Of a stretch of DNA of 64,000 nucleotides, positions 8,255-16,732 are shown in pieces. Every line of letters starts with the position of its first letter. Position 1 is the stretch's first letter. Under the pieces are notes generated by a model. That model was not told the DNA's origin. It ran no database searches and saw only the letters and a list, made by a program, of their open reading frames with translations. Made by a program: the position numbers and the translations under genes. Source of the DNA: an uncultured Prevotellaceae bacterium (GTDB lineage Bacteria; Bacteroidota; Bacteroidia; Bacteroidales; Muribaculaceae); NCBI GenBank assembly GCA_900318255.1, contig ONJX01000002.1:62001-126000 (forward strand), given 5' to 3'.

Positions 8255-8614
8255 ATGAAGAGATTTGTTATCTTGGCGGTGATGTTGACAATAGCAGTTG
8301 GCACTGTTATTGCCCATCACATATATAAAGGTGTCTTCACCAGCTACACCGACATCGTCTATACCTACGACGACCGCCACATTTATAGTGGCGCCTCCAC
8401 CAGCTACACCGACATCGTCTATACCTACGACAGTCGTCACATCTACCGCGGCAACTCCACCAGCTACACCGACATTGTCTATACCTACGATGACCGCCAC
8501 ATCTACCGTGGCAACTCCACTAGCTATACTGACATTGTATATACCTACGACAGTCGTCACATCTACCGTGGCAACTCCACCAGCTACACCGACATTGTAT
8601 ATACGTTTGACTAG
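8255..8614 (+). CDS. Secreted tandem-repeat protein (20-residue HIYRG-STSYTDIVYTYD units)
   Basis: 119 residues. A signal peptide (KRFVILAVMLTIAVGTVIA) is followed by near-identical 20-residue repeats, each about HIYRGNSTSYTDIVYTYDsR. The DNA is a clean 60-bp tandem repeat from about 8326 to 8612, with copies starting TSYTDIVY at 8398, 8458, 8518 and 8578. The Tyr/Asp/His-rich alternation suggests short beta strands, perhaps a small repetitive beta fold. I cannot name the family with certainty. The frame stops at TAG 8612-8614, but the same frame reopens with two more diverged repeats (8633-8755), so this may be a truncated copy. It lies 17 bases after the LytTR gene and may be a product of the same operon. 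Confidence 0.75.
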   Translation: MKRFVILAVMLTIAVGTVIAHHIYKGVFTSYTDIVYTYDDRHIYSGASTSYTDIVYTYDSRHIYRGNSTSYTDIVYTYDDRHIYRGNSTSYTDIVYTYDSRHIYRGNSTSYTDIVYTFD

Positions 8615-8755
8615 CAAAGAAAAACTATAAAGCACATCTACCGTGGTGACTCCACCAAACACTGGGACATCATCTACACCTACGACGACGAGCACATCTA
8701 TAAAGGCGATTCCAGGAAATACTGGGATGTAATCTACACGATAGAGAAGGAATAG
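8615..8755 (+). pseudogene. In-frame continuation of the repeat protein after a TAG stop
   Basis: After TAG 8612-8614 the same frame reads QRKTIK and then two more repeat units (HIYRGDSTKHWDIIYTYDDE and HIYKGDSRKYWDVIYTIEKE) to a second TAG at 8753-8755. There is no ATG to start it separately. Read-through, a recent nonsense change, or an unrepaired repeat recombination would each explain it. Confidence 0.65.
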
Positions 8756-8770
8756 CAACACAATAATAAT

Positions 8771-8804
8771 TACTCAAGTTTCGGTTACTTCCGAAACTTG
8801 AGTA
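8771..8804. terminator. Convergent-gene hairpin 1
   Basis: TACTCAAGTTTCGG (8771-8784) pairs perfectly with CCGAAACTTGAGTA (8791-8804) around a 6-base loop. It follows the repeat protein and faces the convergent SemiSWEET gene. Confidence 0.7.
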
Positions 8805-8817
8805 ATGTCCTTAAATC

Positions 8818-8858
8818 AATGCGGCTCAGGAGATTGCTTTTTCTCTTGAGCCGCATTG
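8818..8858. terminator. Convergent-gene hairpin 2
   Basis: CAATGCGGCTCA (8818-8829) pairs with TGAGCCGCATTG (8847-8858), with an extra GGAGA/TCTCT extension inside. It is the likely terminator of the SemiSWEET gene. Confidence 0.7.
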
Positions 8859-8895
8859 GATATTGGGATGTTGATGTGCAAAGGCTGTAGCCTTC

Positions 8896-9180
8896 TTATG
8901 CTTGCTTCTTGCCGTCTTTCTTGAAGTGGTCGTTATACATCTTGATGCCGAAGATGATGGCGCTCATCACGGTGGTGAGGCTGTTAGCGATGAACAGTGG
9001 CCAGTTCTCGGTGAGCAGGCCATTGATGGCAAACAAGATGCTTCCCAGGCCCATCAGCAGGAAAGTGCCGGTGGCAATGTCGTCGGTGCGACGTGTCTTG
9101 ACGGTGTGGATGGTTTGTGGCAGATAGCCTAGCACTAGGCAGATGGTTGCACAATATCCCACAATTTCAGTAATACCCAT
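8896..9180 (-). CDS. SemiSWEET sugar transporter
   Basis: 94 residues with three membrane helices, the usual SemiSWEET size. The PQ-loop signature is present near residue 19 (LGYLPQTIHTVKTRRTDDI). The second helix (FLLMGLGSILFAINGLL) carries the family's small residues, and the tail is lysine-rich. SemiSWEETs dimerise to move mono- or disaccharides down their gradient across the inner membrane; the substrate is unknown. The gene starts 19 bases after the stop of the tricorn-like protease on the same strand and is probably read from the same transcript. Confidence 0.9.
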   Translation of the reverse strand: MGITEIVGYCATICLVLGYLPQTIHTVKTRRTDDIATGTFLLMGLGSILFAINGLLTENWPLFIANSLTTVMSAIIFGIKMYNDHFKKDGKKQA

Positions 9181-9199
9181 AGTTTTTATTGTTCTTGAA

Positions 9200-12100
9200 T
9201 TATTTTATTTGTTTCATTAACTCTTTGGTGGCAGTGATGAGCTGGTCGTCAACGCCTTTGACCACTGTGGCGGGGTCATTGAGCACCTTGATGTCGGGCT
9301 CTAGCTGAGTGTTCTCGAGGTAGGAGCCGTCGGGCAGGCGATAGCCAATGATGGGCATGCCATAGATGAGCGACGGGTCTTGCAGAGTCTCCCACGACAC
9401 GCTGCTCATGGTGCCTGGCACGGGAGCCCCCACGAGCTTGCCGATGCCTGTGTGCTTGTAAACCCAGGGTGTGCCGTGAGCGTTGCTGTAGCATGCCTCG
9501 CACTGCACCATGATGCTGGGTTTGTTCCAGCGGCGGCTGGGCATGTCGCACGCCTCGCGACCGCGTATTACCTGTGTGAAGTATTTCTTGCCGCTGAAGA
9601 GCACCTCGATGTCCTCGTGCAAGCGGCCACCGCCATTGAAGCGTATGTCGATAACGATGCCGTCCTTTTTGTAATATTTACCCATGACTTGGCTATACAC
9701 CTCGCGGTAGCTCTCGTCGTTCATCGACTGGATGTGGACGTAGCCCAGTCGTCCTCCCGAGATGCTATCTACCAGGTGGGCGTTGTGCTTTACCCAGCGC
9801 TTGTAGAGCAGGTTGTTCATTGCCCCGTTAGTGATGGGCAGAATCACCTCGTCGAAGGTGTTGCCGCCCTTGTCGCGGATGGTGATTAGCGTCTTCTTGC
9901 CTGCCAGCCCGTTGAGCAGCTGGGTGTAGTCGTTCTCGTCGTTGATCTCGATGCCGTTGATTTTCTCGACAATCATGCCGGGGCGCACCTTGCTCGTGGA
10001 GCGTGCAAAGGGGCCTTTCTCTACCACCTCGTCGATTTTGAGACCCTTGCCGGTGTAGGTCCAGTCGAAGAGCAGACCCATGTTGGCTGTCGCCTCGCTG
10101 CCGCCGCTGGGGTAGTAGCGACCGCCCGAGTGCGACACGTTGAGCTCGCCCAGCAGCTCGCTAAGCAAGTTGGCATAGTCATAGTTGTTGTTGATGTGTG
10201 GCAGGAACTTGCGGTAGGCGTCGCACATCATGTCCCACTTGCATCCGTTGAGGTCGGTGCGGAAGAACCGCTTGTTGACCTGGTGCTGCACGTGGTTATA
10301 CATGTACTTGCGCTCGGCAGCCAGGTCCATCTTCACCTCGGCCTTGTAGGTGATGGGTGTGAGCTTGTCGCTGGCCACTGTGAGCTTGTTCATAGTTGAG
10401 CCCAGGACGAACATGTCCTTGCCGTCCTTGCCCATCTGAATGTTGGCCCATCCCGAGTTCATCTTGTTGATGAGCTTGGTAGAGTGCTTGCGCATGTCGA
10501 GCTTCCACAGGTCATATCCGCTTTCAAACTTCGACAGGTAATAGAGGTTGTCGCCGTTATTGGTGACCATAGCGCTGGCGATGCTGCTCGAGTTGGGGGT
10601 GAGTCGCACCACACGGTCCTCGATGCCGTCGAGCTCGACCACGATGTCCTTGACTTCATCCTTCTTGTCGGCTTCTTTGTCCTTGTCGTCCTTCTTCTTG
10701 TTCTTCTTGTCCTCTTCGGCCTTCTTCTTGTCGGCCTCTTTCTTGGCTTCCTTCTCGGCTTCCTTAGTGAGCTCGTAGTCCTCCTTGCTCATGCGATACT
10801 TGTCGTAGGCATCCTGGTTGACAAAGGCGAGCAGCACGTCGTCCTGCGAGCCCCACGAGCCGTGTGCGCGCATTCCGTAGCGGTTGCTGGTGAAGAGAAT
10901 GGCGTTGCCTTCCATGACCCACTTGGGTGCCTCGCTGAAGTATCCGCTGCCGGTGATGTTGGTGATTTTGCCACCATCGGCACTGACGATGCCCACGTCG
11001 GTGTAGGGGTCGCGCTGGTTGGCGATATAGGTGAGGGTGAACCACTTGCTGTCGGGCGACCAAGCGTAGTCAAAGCCTCCGTTGGTCTCATACCATGTGG
11101 AGCCGTCGGTCACTTGATGCACCTTCCTGCTCTTGATGTCCATGACCATGAGCTGGTTGCGGTTTTCGATAAATGCCAGTTTCTTGCCGTCGGGGCTCAC
11201 ATCGGGTGCTGCGCGCTCCACAGTGGTCGATGGCAACAATATCTCCTCCTTGATGGTGGTGGCGTTAGGAAAGTTGGGGTCCTCCTTGCGCTCAATGGTG
11301 GCCTCGACTAGCTGCCAGTTGCCATTGCGCTCGGTGGCATAGTAGAGGGTGCGGTTGTCGCTGCCCCACGATAGTCCTTCCTCGGCCTCGGGGGTGGTGG
11401 TGATGCGCTTGGTGGTGGCATACTCTACTGAGGTGACAAACACCTCGCCACGAGCTATGAATGCCACCTGCTTGCCGTCGGGCGACGCTACGGCAGCCGT
11501 TGCTCCGCGCGTCATGGTAGTGCGCAGCACATCCTCGGTGTCGTCGTGGAAGAGGTCAATCTTCACCTTGGCAGGCTTGCCCGATGGTGCCTGGGTGTAG
11601 AGCTCGCCGTCGTAGGTGTAGCACAAAGTGCCGTTATTGGCTATAGAGAGGAAGCGCACGGGGTGGGTCTTGAACGATGTCACTGCCTTGATAGCGCTCG
11701 GTTGATTGACGGGGAACTGATAGACATTCATCGAGCCGCCATTGCGCTCGCTCAGGATATAGACGGTGTTGCCATCGGCGCTGAGCACTGGGCTCCGGTC
11801 CTCGCCGGCATGGTTAGTGAGGTTGGTGTGCTTGCCAGTGGTCGCATCATATTTCCAGATGTCGCGAGTCACACTGCTGGTGTGATGCTTGCGCCAGGCA
11901 TCCTCCATGCCCTTCTGGTCCTGATAGACCATAAACTTGTCTTTGCTGTCCCAGTAGAGCTCCTCGGCTGGAGTGCCCAGCACTTGAGTGATGCGTCCAC
12001 CACCGACGGGCACCTTATAGACCTCGGTGAGCCGCGAGCTGGGGAACAGTGCGCTGCTGGCGGGGTCTTGGATAGCCGCCGAGAAGTATATGTACTTGCC

Positions 12101-12454
12101 GTCGTGGCTGAATGCCCATGGCAACTCGCTGGCCGAGTTGGTGGTCAGGCGTGTTGGTGCGCCACCCGTCGAGGGCATTACATAGATGTCGAAGTTGCCC
12201 TTGCGGTCGCTGGCGAAGGCCAGGTACCGGCCGTCGGCACTCCACACGGGATTCATCTCATAGCTCGACTGGGTGGTGAGCTGCACGGCGTGTCCGCCCG
12301 CGGCAGGCACTTTGTAGATGTCGCCCTTGTAGCAGAAGGCAATTTCCTTGCCGTCGGGCGAGATTTTAGCATAACGCAGCCACAGCGGTGTCTCGGCAAG
12401 AGACGTGGTGGCCATCACAGCAGCAAGAGCTGCAAGAAAAAACTTAATCTTCAT
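9200..12454 (-). CDS. Tricorn-like S41 protease with beta-propeller and PDZ domains
   Basis: 1084 residues. A signal peptide (MKIKFFLAALAAVMATTSLA) indicates export. Residues ~25-320 and ~330-720 contain PD40/WD40-like propeller blades (ISPDGKEIAF, WSADGRYLAFASDRKGNFDIY and similar). A very charged Lys/Glu/Asp linker lies near 560-610. The tricorn core follows: the Ser-His pair in ELNVSHSGG near 771, a PDZ domain around 810-895, IDIRFNGGG near 935, and the likely nucleophile Ser in CYSNAHGTPW near 989. By family it degrades oligopeptides. The same family's Thermoplasma enzyme is cytosolic, whereas Bacteroidales versions carry signal peptides as here. Confidence 0.9.
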   Translation of the reverse strand: MKIKFFLAALAAVMATTSLAETPLWLRYAKISPDGKEIAFCYKGDIYKVPAAGGHAVQLTTQSSYEMNPVWSADGRYLAFASDRKGNFDIYVMPSTGGAPTRLTTNSASELPWAFSHDGKYIYFSAAIQDPASSALFPSSRLTEVYKVPVGGGRITQVLGTPAEELYWDSKDKFMVYQDQKGMEDAWRKHHTSSVTRDIWKYDATTGKHTNLTNHAGEDRSPVLSADGNTVYILSERNGGSMNVYQFPVNQPSAIKAVTSFKTHPVRFLSIANNGTLCYTYDGELYTQAPSGKPAKVKIDLFHDDTEDVLRTTMTRGATAAVASPDGKQVAFIARGEVFVTSVEYATTKRITTTPEAEEGLSWGSDNRTLYYATERNGNWQLVEATIERKEDPNFPNATTIKEEILLPSTTVERAAPDVSPDGKKLAFIENRNQLMVMDIKSRKVHQVTDGSTWYETNGGFDYAWSPDSKWFTLTYIANQRDPYTDVGIVSADGGKITNITGSGYFSEAPKWVMEGNAILFTSNRYGMRAHGSWGSQDDVLLAFVNQDAYDKYRMSKEDYELTKEAEKEAKKEADKKKAEEDKKNKKKDDKDKEADKKDEVKDIVVELDGIEDRVVRLTPNSSSIASAMVTNNGDNLYYLSKFESGYDLWKLDMRKHSTKLINKMNSGWANIQMGKDGKDMFVLGSTMNKLTVASDKLTPITYKAEVKMDLAAERKYMYNHVQHQVNKRFFRTDLNGCKWDMMCDAYRKFLPHINNNYDYANLLSELLGELNVSHSGGRYYPSGGSEATANMGLLFDWTYTGKGLKIDEVVEKGPFARSTSKVRPGMIVEKINGIEINDENDYTQLLNGLAGKKTLITIRDKGGNTFDEVILPITNGAMNNLLYKRWVKHNAHLVDSISGGRLGYVHIQSMNDESYREVYSQVMGKYYKKDGIVIDIRFNGGGRLHEDIEVLFSGKKYFTQVIRGREACDMPSRRWNKPSIMVQCEACYSNAHGTPWVYKHTGIGKLVGAPVPGTMSSVSWETLQDPSLIYGMPIIGYRLPDGSYLENTQLEPDIKVLNDPATVVKGVDDQLITATKELMKQIK

Positions 12455-12505
12455 AAAATATTATTAATAGGTTATATTTATTTCGCAATGGTATTTCGCA
12501 ATGTG

Positions 12506-12513
12506 CAAAATTA
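12506..12513 (-). promoter_or_regulatory. Probable -7 box for the tricorn-SemiSWEET unit
   Basis: The minus strand reads TAATTTTG, 51 bases upstream of the protease start. Confidence 0.5.
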
Positions 12514-12579
12514 GTGAGATTTTCTCAAATTCTCACATTGTGCAAGGAATTAATTTCGGTAAATAATGAGAAAAAGCGT

Positions 12580-14391
12580 TTACTGGCTCAGGAGGATGCC
12601 GTAGAGTGCCGTCACGTCGGCAGCGGTGATGTTGCCGTCGTTGTTAATGTCGGCACCTAACAAATAATGGTGGTCGCCATTGAGGAGGTTGTCGTAGATG
12701 GCTGTCACGTCGGCAGCGGTGATGTTGCCATCGAGGTTCACGTCGCCGGTGACGCCCCACTGCTTGTTGAGCCAGGCGGCTTTCTTTGAGATCACGTCGA
12801 TGAACCGTTGTGGGTCGTCGGGGGTGTGGTTGCTGGCGTAGGAGTGCCACCGCAGGCGGTCTTGCTGCTCGGCGTTGCTCACCAGCTCTCGCCACTGCCA
12901 GGCGCTGTCAATTGCCTTGCTCATCACATGATTGGTGCAGAACTCTCGCCACACGTCTCGCACCTGCTGCTGGAAGCGCGGGAACTTGAGGGCCTCTTTT
13001 ATCCACAGGAAGGGGTAGTGTGTGTCGTAGTCGTAGATGAAATGGTCGCTGGTGGTGCTCTGCTGGAAGAAGCTGTTGTCGAAGTCCCACACGGGTCCGA
13101 ACATTAGTTTTTCGTCCCAGCCTAGGTCTTTATACATGAACAGGCTGCCCGAGAAGGCCTCCACGTTTTCCATCACCTCATGGATGACGTAGAAGCGTGC
13201 CAGGGTGTTCATGTCGATGAGCTGTTCCCAGCCCCGGTCGTTCTTGTCGGCGACATAGACGCAGCTGTCGGCTCTGTGCAGCAGGTCGTGGATGTAGGCG
13301 CGCTGCACTGGTGAGAGCACCTCGGGCGACTGGGTGACGATGGTGAAGCGCGGGTTTGCCGGGTCGTTGTTCTGGTATTGGTCGATGACGATGTTGCCGT
13401 CGTCGGTGAGTTCCAGGAGCCAGCCGCCAGTCACATTGTCGGCGATAGTCTCGTTGTCGGCCTGTTCCATGATATCTACTCTGCCGCCTTCCACCCTGAT
13501 TTTCTCGCACAAGAAATATAGTCCCATATAGTCGCCATTGAGCACCACCTCTACCGGCACCTGGGTGGGAGTGTAGGGCATGCCCAGCAGACGGCTCATG
13601 TCAAAGCCCATGGTGTTGCGCAGGTAGCCGCTGAAGTCGTGATAGTGCGCCAGCAGCACAAAATGGCGGCTGCGGTCAAGGCCTAGGGGAGCCTGCTTGG
13701 TGGCAAACTTTATCTTGTAAGGCTTCTTGTTGGAGTTCTCCCATGTCCAGTTTCCCCGTCCCTTCACCTCGATGGCAAGAGGCTCTTGGCTGCTGCCCAG
13801 TGGCTGAAGCGGGTCGTCAATCCACAAGCTGCCGCCTATGTAATGGTCTTTACTGGTGATGGCTACTGAATCCTTGGTGTTGAGATAAATCACTGGCAGC
13901 GAGCCCGAGGTGGTGGCATCGTAGCTGTAGTCGGGTCGCCAGTAGCCGTTGCTCATGGTTCGGTCGTTGAAGGGGCAGAAGACCCATGTTGGCGATTTGC
14001 TCCAGTCGATATTAGTTGTGGAGATGAGGTTAGTGAGCCGCAGCTCGCCCCCGCCAGCCTCTTCCAGGCTGTCGAGAATCATGTAGATGCGTGTGTTGTA
14101 GATGCCCGCTGGCATATCGGTTTCCACAAAGATGAAGTAGCTGAGGTCGTTGATGCCCACATCGAGTGTCGTCATCCACCAGTTGTGGCCAGCAACGGGT
14201 GTCATGTCATAGACTTGTGAGAAAGGCCTCGTGACACTGCCCGCTATCATTTTCACCTGTGAAAACTTGAGCTTGCTGTTGTCGAAGCAGTAGCACCCAG
14301 GCGTCAGGTCGAGAGCCGAAGTGATACTGGCACTCATCAGCATCAGCAGCGATAGTGCCACGCGGGCTATTGTGTTGTTTTTAATCCTCAT
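12580..14391 (-). CDS. CotH-like kinase domain protein with C-terminal dockerin-like repeats
   Basis: 603 residues with a signal peptide (ARVALSLLMLMSASITSALD). The central ~400 residues match the CotH family: a basic GNWTWENSNKKPYKIKF segment, LRNTMGFDMSRLLGMPYTP, VEVVLNGDYMGLYFLCEKIR and the catalytic-type GPVWDFDNSFF near 440. CotH proteins of spores are atypical kinases; in exported Bacteroidetes proteins the substrate is not known. The last ~55 residues hold two calcium-binding dockerin-type repeats (GDVNLDGNITAADVTAIYDN and ADINNDGNITAADVTALYGI). No operon partner is evident. It lies upstream of the tricorn gene on the same strand, with a 125-base gap and a separate promoter between them. 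Confidence 0.85.
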   Translation of the reverse strand: MRIKNNTIARVALSLLMLMSASITSALDLTPGCYCFDNSKLKFSQVKMIAGSVTRPFSQVYDMTPVAGHNWWMTTLDVGINDLSYFIFVETDMPAGIYNTRIYMILDSLEEAGGGELRLTNLISTTNIDWSKSPTWVFCPFNDRTMSNGYWRPDYSYDATTSGSLPVIYLNTKDSVAITSKDHYIGGSLWIDDPLQPLGSSQEPLAIEVKGRGNWTWENSNKKPYKIKFATKQAPLGLDRSRHFVLLAHYHDFSGYLRNTMGFDMSRLLGMPYTPTQVPVEVVLNGDYMGLYFLCEKIRVEGGRVDIMEQADNETIADNVTGGWLLELTDDGNIVIDQYQNNDPANPRFTIVTQSPEVLSPVQRAYIHDLLHRADSCVYVADKNDRGWEQLIDMNTLARFYVIHEVMENVEAFSGSLFMYKDLGWDEKLMFGPVWDFDNSFFQQSTTSDHFIYDYDTHYPFLWIKEALKFPRFQQQVRDVWREFCTNHVMSKAIDSAWQWRELVSNAEQQDRLRWHSYASNHTPDDPQRFIDVISKKAAWLNKQWGVTGDVNLDGNITAADVTAIYDNLLNGDHHYLLGADINNDGNITAADVTALYGILLSQ

Positions 14392-14563
14392 AAATATGCA
14401 CTTCGTGGTTGCATTGTCTTTCAGATAATTAGCCTCTGTCGAGGCACTTAGCGTCTTCGACGCTTTCGCTGAACAGTTACGATTATGTGAAACCGAGTCA
14501 GTTCTTTATTTAAAAACGAAGTTTTTAGGTCATTATTATATTAGCTGGGGTAAGTTAAAAAAA

Positions 14564-14595
14564 GGACCATGCCAATCACGGCATGGACCCTTTTT
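14564..14595 (-). terminator. Terminator of the small lipoprotein gene
   Basis: CCATGCC (14567-14573) pairs with GGCATGG (14580-14586), and the flanking bases extend the stem. On the minus strand the stem is followed by CCTTTTTTT. Confidence 0.75.
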
Positions 14596-14625
14596 CTTTG
14601 ATGACTTGTCTCTCTGTGGAGAGGA

Positions 14626-14907
14626 TTAAGCCTCGGGCTTAGCTTCCTCTTTCTTCTCGGCAGGAGCCTGCTCGCCCTCGGCGGGAGCGGCAGCGTCTTT
14701 GTTAACCGATACCTCAGCATCCTTGTTCTCGGGAGCTACAGCACTGGTAGAAGTCTCTGGAGTGCTGGGAGCGCTCTGAACGTTCTCGGTGCTGGCTGGG
14801 GTGCTGGTGGTGGCGCTGCTTGCGCTGGCGTCGCTGGCTGGTTTGGTGTCACAAGAAACAAAAGTCATTGCAAAAACTGCTGCGAATAATAAAACTAACT
14901 TTTTCAT
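14626..14907 (-). CDS. Small Ala/Ser/Pro-rich lipoprotein, unrecognised
   Basis: 93 residues from ATG 14907; an in-frame extension to 15030 lacks lipoprotein logic and is rejected. The N-terminus MKKLVLLFAAVFAMTFVSC ends in a lipobox-like FVSC, so cleavage and lipidation at Cys19 is likely. The rest is low-complexity: Ser/Thr/Ala/Pro-rich, then Glu/Ala/Pro-rich (PAEGEQAPAEKKEEAKPEA). It is probably disordered and extends from the membrane into the periplasm or beyond. I recognise no family. It is monocistronic, with its own promoter (15054-15061) and terminator. Confidence 0.75.
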   Translation of the reverse strand: MKKLVLLFAAVFAMTFVSCDTKPASDASASSATTSTPASTENVQSAPSTPETSTSAVAPENKDAEVSVNKDAAAPAEGEQAPAEKKEEAKPEA

Positions 14908-15325
14908 AATAATAAATTTTAAAAGATGAAATAAAAATATTTTATTAAAAAACTCAATTAATGTCGATTTCAAAACTTTTTCTTTCCACAAATCTAAAGT
15001 CCTGTTCTCGGTATTGTCTCGGCTCGCCAAGTGCGTGGTGAGTTTTGACGCTGCAAAATTATAATGGCGCCGAGCCTGGGTGTTATAAATTGTGGGACAA
15101 ATTTTGTAACAACAGGGACAATCATTGTAAATTTGGCGACGTTTTTTGTAACTGTGAGGACATTTTTATCAGTTAAGCTATTGATTATTAGGTCGATGTG
15201 TTTTTCTCGAAAAATGCATGGTTTTTAGCCGTTTTTTTGGAGAGAAAAGTGTATTTTTTAGATGAAAACAGTGGATTTCTGCTTGTTTTTTGGTAACTTT
15301 GCACCACCTAAAAAATAATTGCTTT
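14908..15325. other. 418-bp gap with two divergent promoters, no gene seen
   Basis: Divergent intergenic region. A minus-strand -7 box (TAATTTTG, 15054-15061) serves the lipoprotein, giving a leader of about 140 bases. A plus-strand -7 box (TAACTTTG, 15294-15301) serves aroQ. The rest is AT-rich and I see no ORF or clear RNA structure in it. Confidence 0.6.
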
Positions 15326-15757
15326 ATGAAAATTTCTATTATCAATGGTCCAAATCTAAACCTTACAGGGCAGCGTGAACCCGAGATTTATGGCAGCCAG
15401 TCGCTCGATAGCTACTTGCAGATGCTTGCTGCCGCCTATCCCGACGTGGAGTTCTCATTCTTCCAGAGCAACTGCGAGGGAGCGATTATCGACGAGATAC
15501 ACCGCGTGGGGTTTGATAGCGATGGCATCGTCATTAACGCTGGTGCCTATGCGCACTATAGTCTTGCCATTGCCGACGCCCTGCGCTCGGTGCCAGCTCC
15601 AGCCGTGGAGGTGCACATAAGCAACATTTATGCCCGCGAGCAGGCTCGTCACCACTCGGTGCTTGCCCCGGCTAGTGTGGGCGTGATAGCTGGCTTTGGC
15701 CTCGACAGCTATCGCCTCGCCGTTGAAGCTCTCGCCGCGATGCAAAAAAATGGTTAA
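15326..15757 (+). CDS. aroQ: Type II 3-dehydroquinate dehydratase
   Basis: 143 residues from ATG 15326, 24 bases after a TAACTTTG box; a 12-codon in-frame extension would overlap that promoter. Type II signatures are clear: NGPNLNLTGQREPEIYG with the flexible-loop Arg, the FFQSNCEGAIIDEIH substrate segment, NAGAYAHYSLAIADAL, and HISNIYAREQARHHSVLA. It dehydrates 3-dehydroquinate to 3-dehydroshikimate in the shikimate pathway and works as a cytoplasmic dodecamer. It stands alone here with no other aro genes. Confidence 0.95.
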   Translation: MKISIINGPNLNLTGQREPEIYGSQSLDSYLQMLAAAYPDVEFSFFQSNCEGAIIDEIHRVGFDSDGIVINAGAYAHYSLAIADALRSVPAPAVEVHISNIYAREQARHHSVLAPASVGVIAGFGLDSYRLAVEALAAMQKNG

Positions 15758-15795
15758 AATTTCGTTATATATTGTTTTTTTATGCAGTTTTTGTG

Positions 15796-15803
15796 TAATT
15801 TTG
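15796..15803 (+). promoter_or_regulatory. Promoter of the AraC-family gene
   Basis: TAATTTTG -7 box with TTG at 15772-15774, a 21-base spacer, both within the Bacteroidales consensus. Confidence 0.6.
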
Positions 15804-15829
15804 TGGTCTAAATTACTTTTTCATGAATT

Positions 15830-16687
15830 ATGACCCATCAAGAGTATATTTTACATAACGGATACTGCATCTTTAATTTGACAAAGGACAGCGATGCCGA
15901 TGCCACTACTCCCATTGACTCGCGATATACTCTGATAATGCTATGCGTTGAGGGTGAAGCTACGATAGAAGCTAACATGCAACATTACCGGTTTGTCAAA
16001 GGCGACTGCATGTGCATGGGAAATATCTTGTATAAGCGCACGATGAGGATGAGCGACGATTTTCTTGGGCGCGTGCTGGTGAGCAAGAGTTCGTTTGCTT
16101 TCGACACTATAGTTGGTATTCCGTTGGGTTTTTTTGAGTCGATTTATATAAGTCCTATAATCAATATATCTAACAAAAACGAGTGGCAGCTTCTCAACAA
16201 CCATTTCGATAATCTCAGCCTCATGCAGGATAATAACCTAGGCATTAGGCATGTGGAGCTTGTGGCGCTCACCTTCCGCTCGGTGGTGCTGCTCATGGCG
16301 TCGCTGCGTGGCATCACCCAGCTAGAGCAGTCCTACTATAACAATGGCGATGTGTATTATCGCAATTTCATTGAGCTCATCGACGGGCATGTAAAGCAAG
16401 AGCATGAGGTGGCTTTCTATGCCGAGCAGATGCACATCACTGCTAAATATCTTAATGAGCTGTGCAAGCTCAAGAGCGGCCGCAAGGCCAAGGAGATAAT
16501 AATATCGTTCTTGATATCGAAGATTAAGCAGGAGATTATCATGACAGGGAAGTCGATAAAGACCATAGCCTATGAGTATGGCTTTGCCGACCAGTCAAGC
16601 ATGGGAAAATTCTTCACCAAGGTTACTAAGATGTCGCCAAGCGAGTTTCGCAAGGGTTATAAGATACCTCAAAATCTTGATGAGTAG
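15830..16687 (+). CDS. AraC-family transcriptional regulator
   Basis: 285 residues. The N-terminal ~180 residues form a cupin-like sensing part without an obvious ligand motif. The C-terminal ~100 residues hold the AraC double helix-turn-helix: FYAEQMHITAKYLNELCKL, then the second HTH with SIKTIAYEYGFADQSSMGKF and the signature KMSPSEFRKG. Proteins of this shape in Bacteroidetes usually activate nearby metabolic or efflux genes. No target is evident; aroQ is upstream on the same strand but has its own promoter. Downstream is a convergent DNPH1-like gene, with a short CCCCTACGGGG hairpin between them. Confidence 0.9.
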   Translation: MTHQEYILHNGYCIFNLTKDSDADATTPIDSRYTLIMLCVEGEATIEANMQHYRFVKGDCMCMGNILYKRTMRMSDDFLGRVLVSKSSFAFDTIVGIPLGFFESIYISPIINISNKNEWQLLNNHFDNLSLMQDNNLGIRHVELVALTFRSVVLLMASLRGITQLEQSYYNNGDVYYRNFIELIDGHVKQEHEVAFYAEQMHITAKYLNELCKLKSGRKAKEIIISFLISKIKQEIIMTGKSIKTIAYEYGFADQSSMGKFFTKVTKMSPSEFRKGYKIPQNLDE

Positions 16688-16732
16688 ATTCTTGAGCCCC
16701 TACGGGGGGTAAGAACAACACCTTGACCTCTA

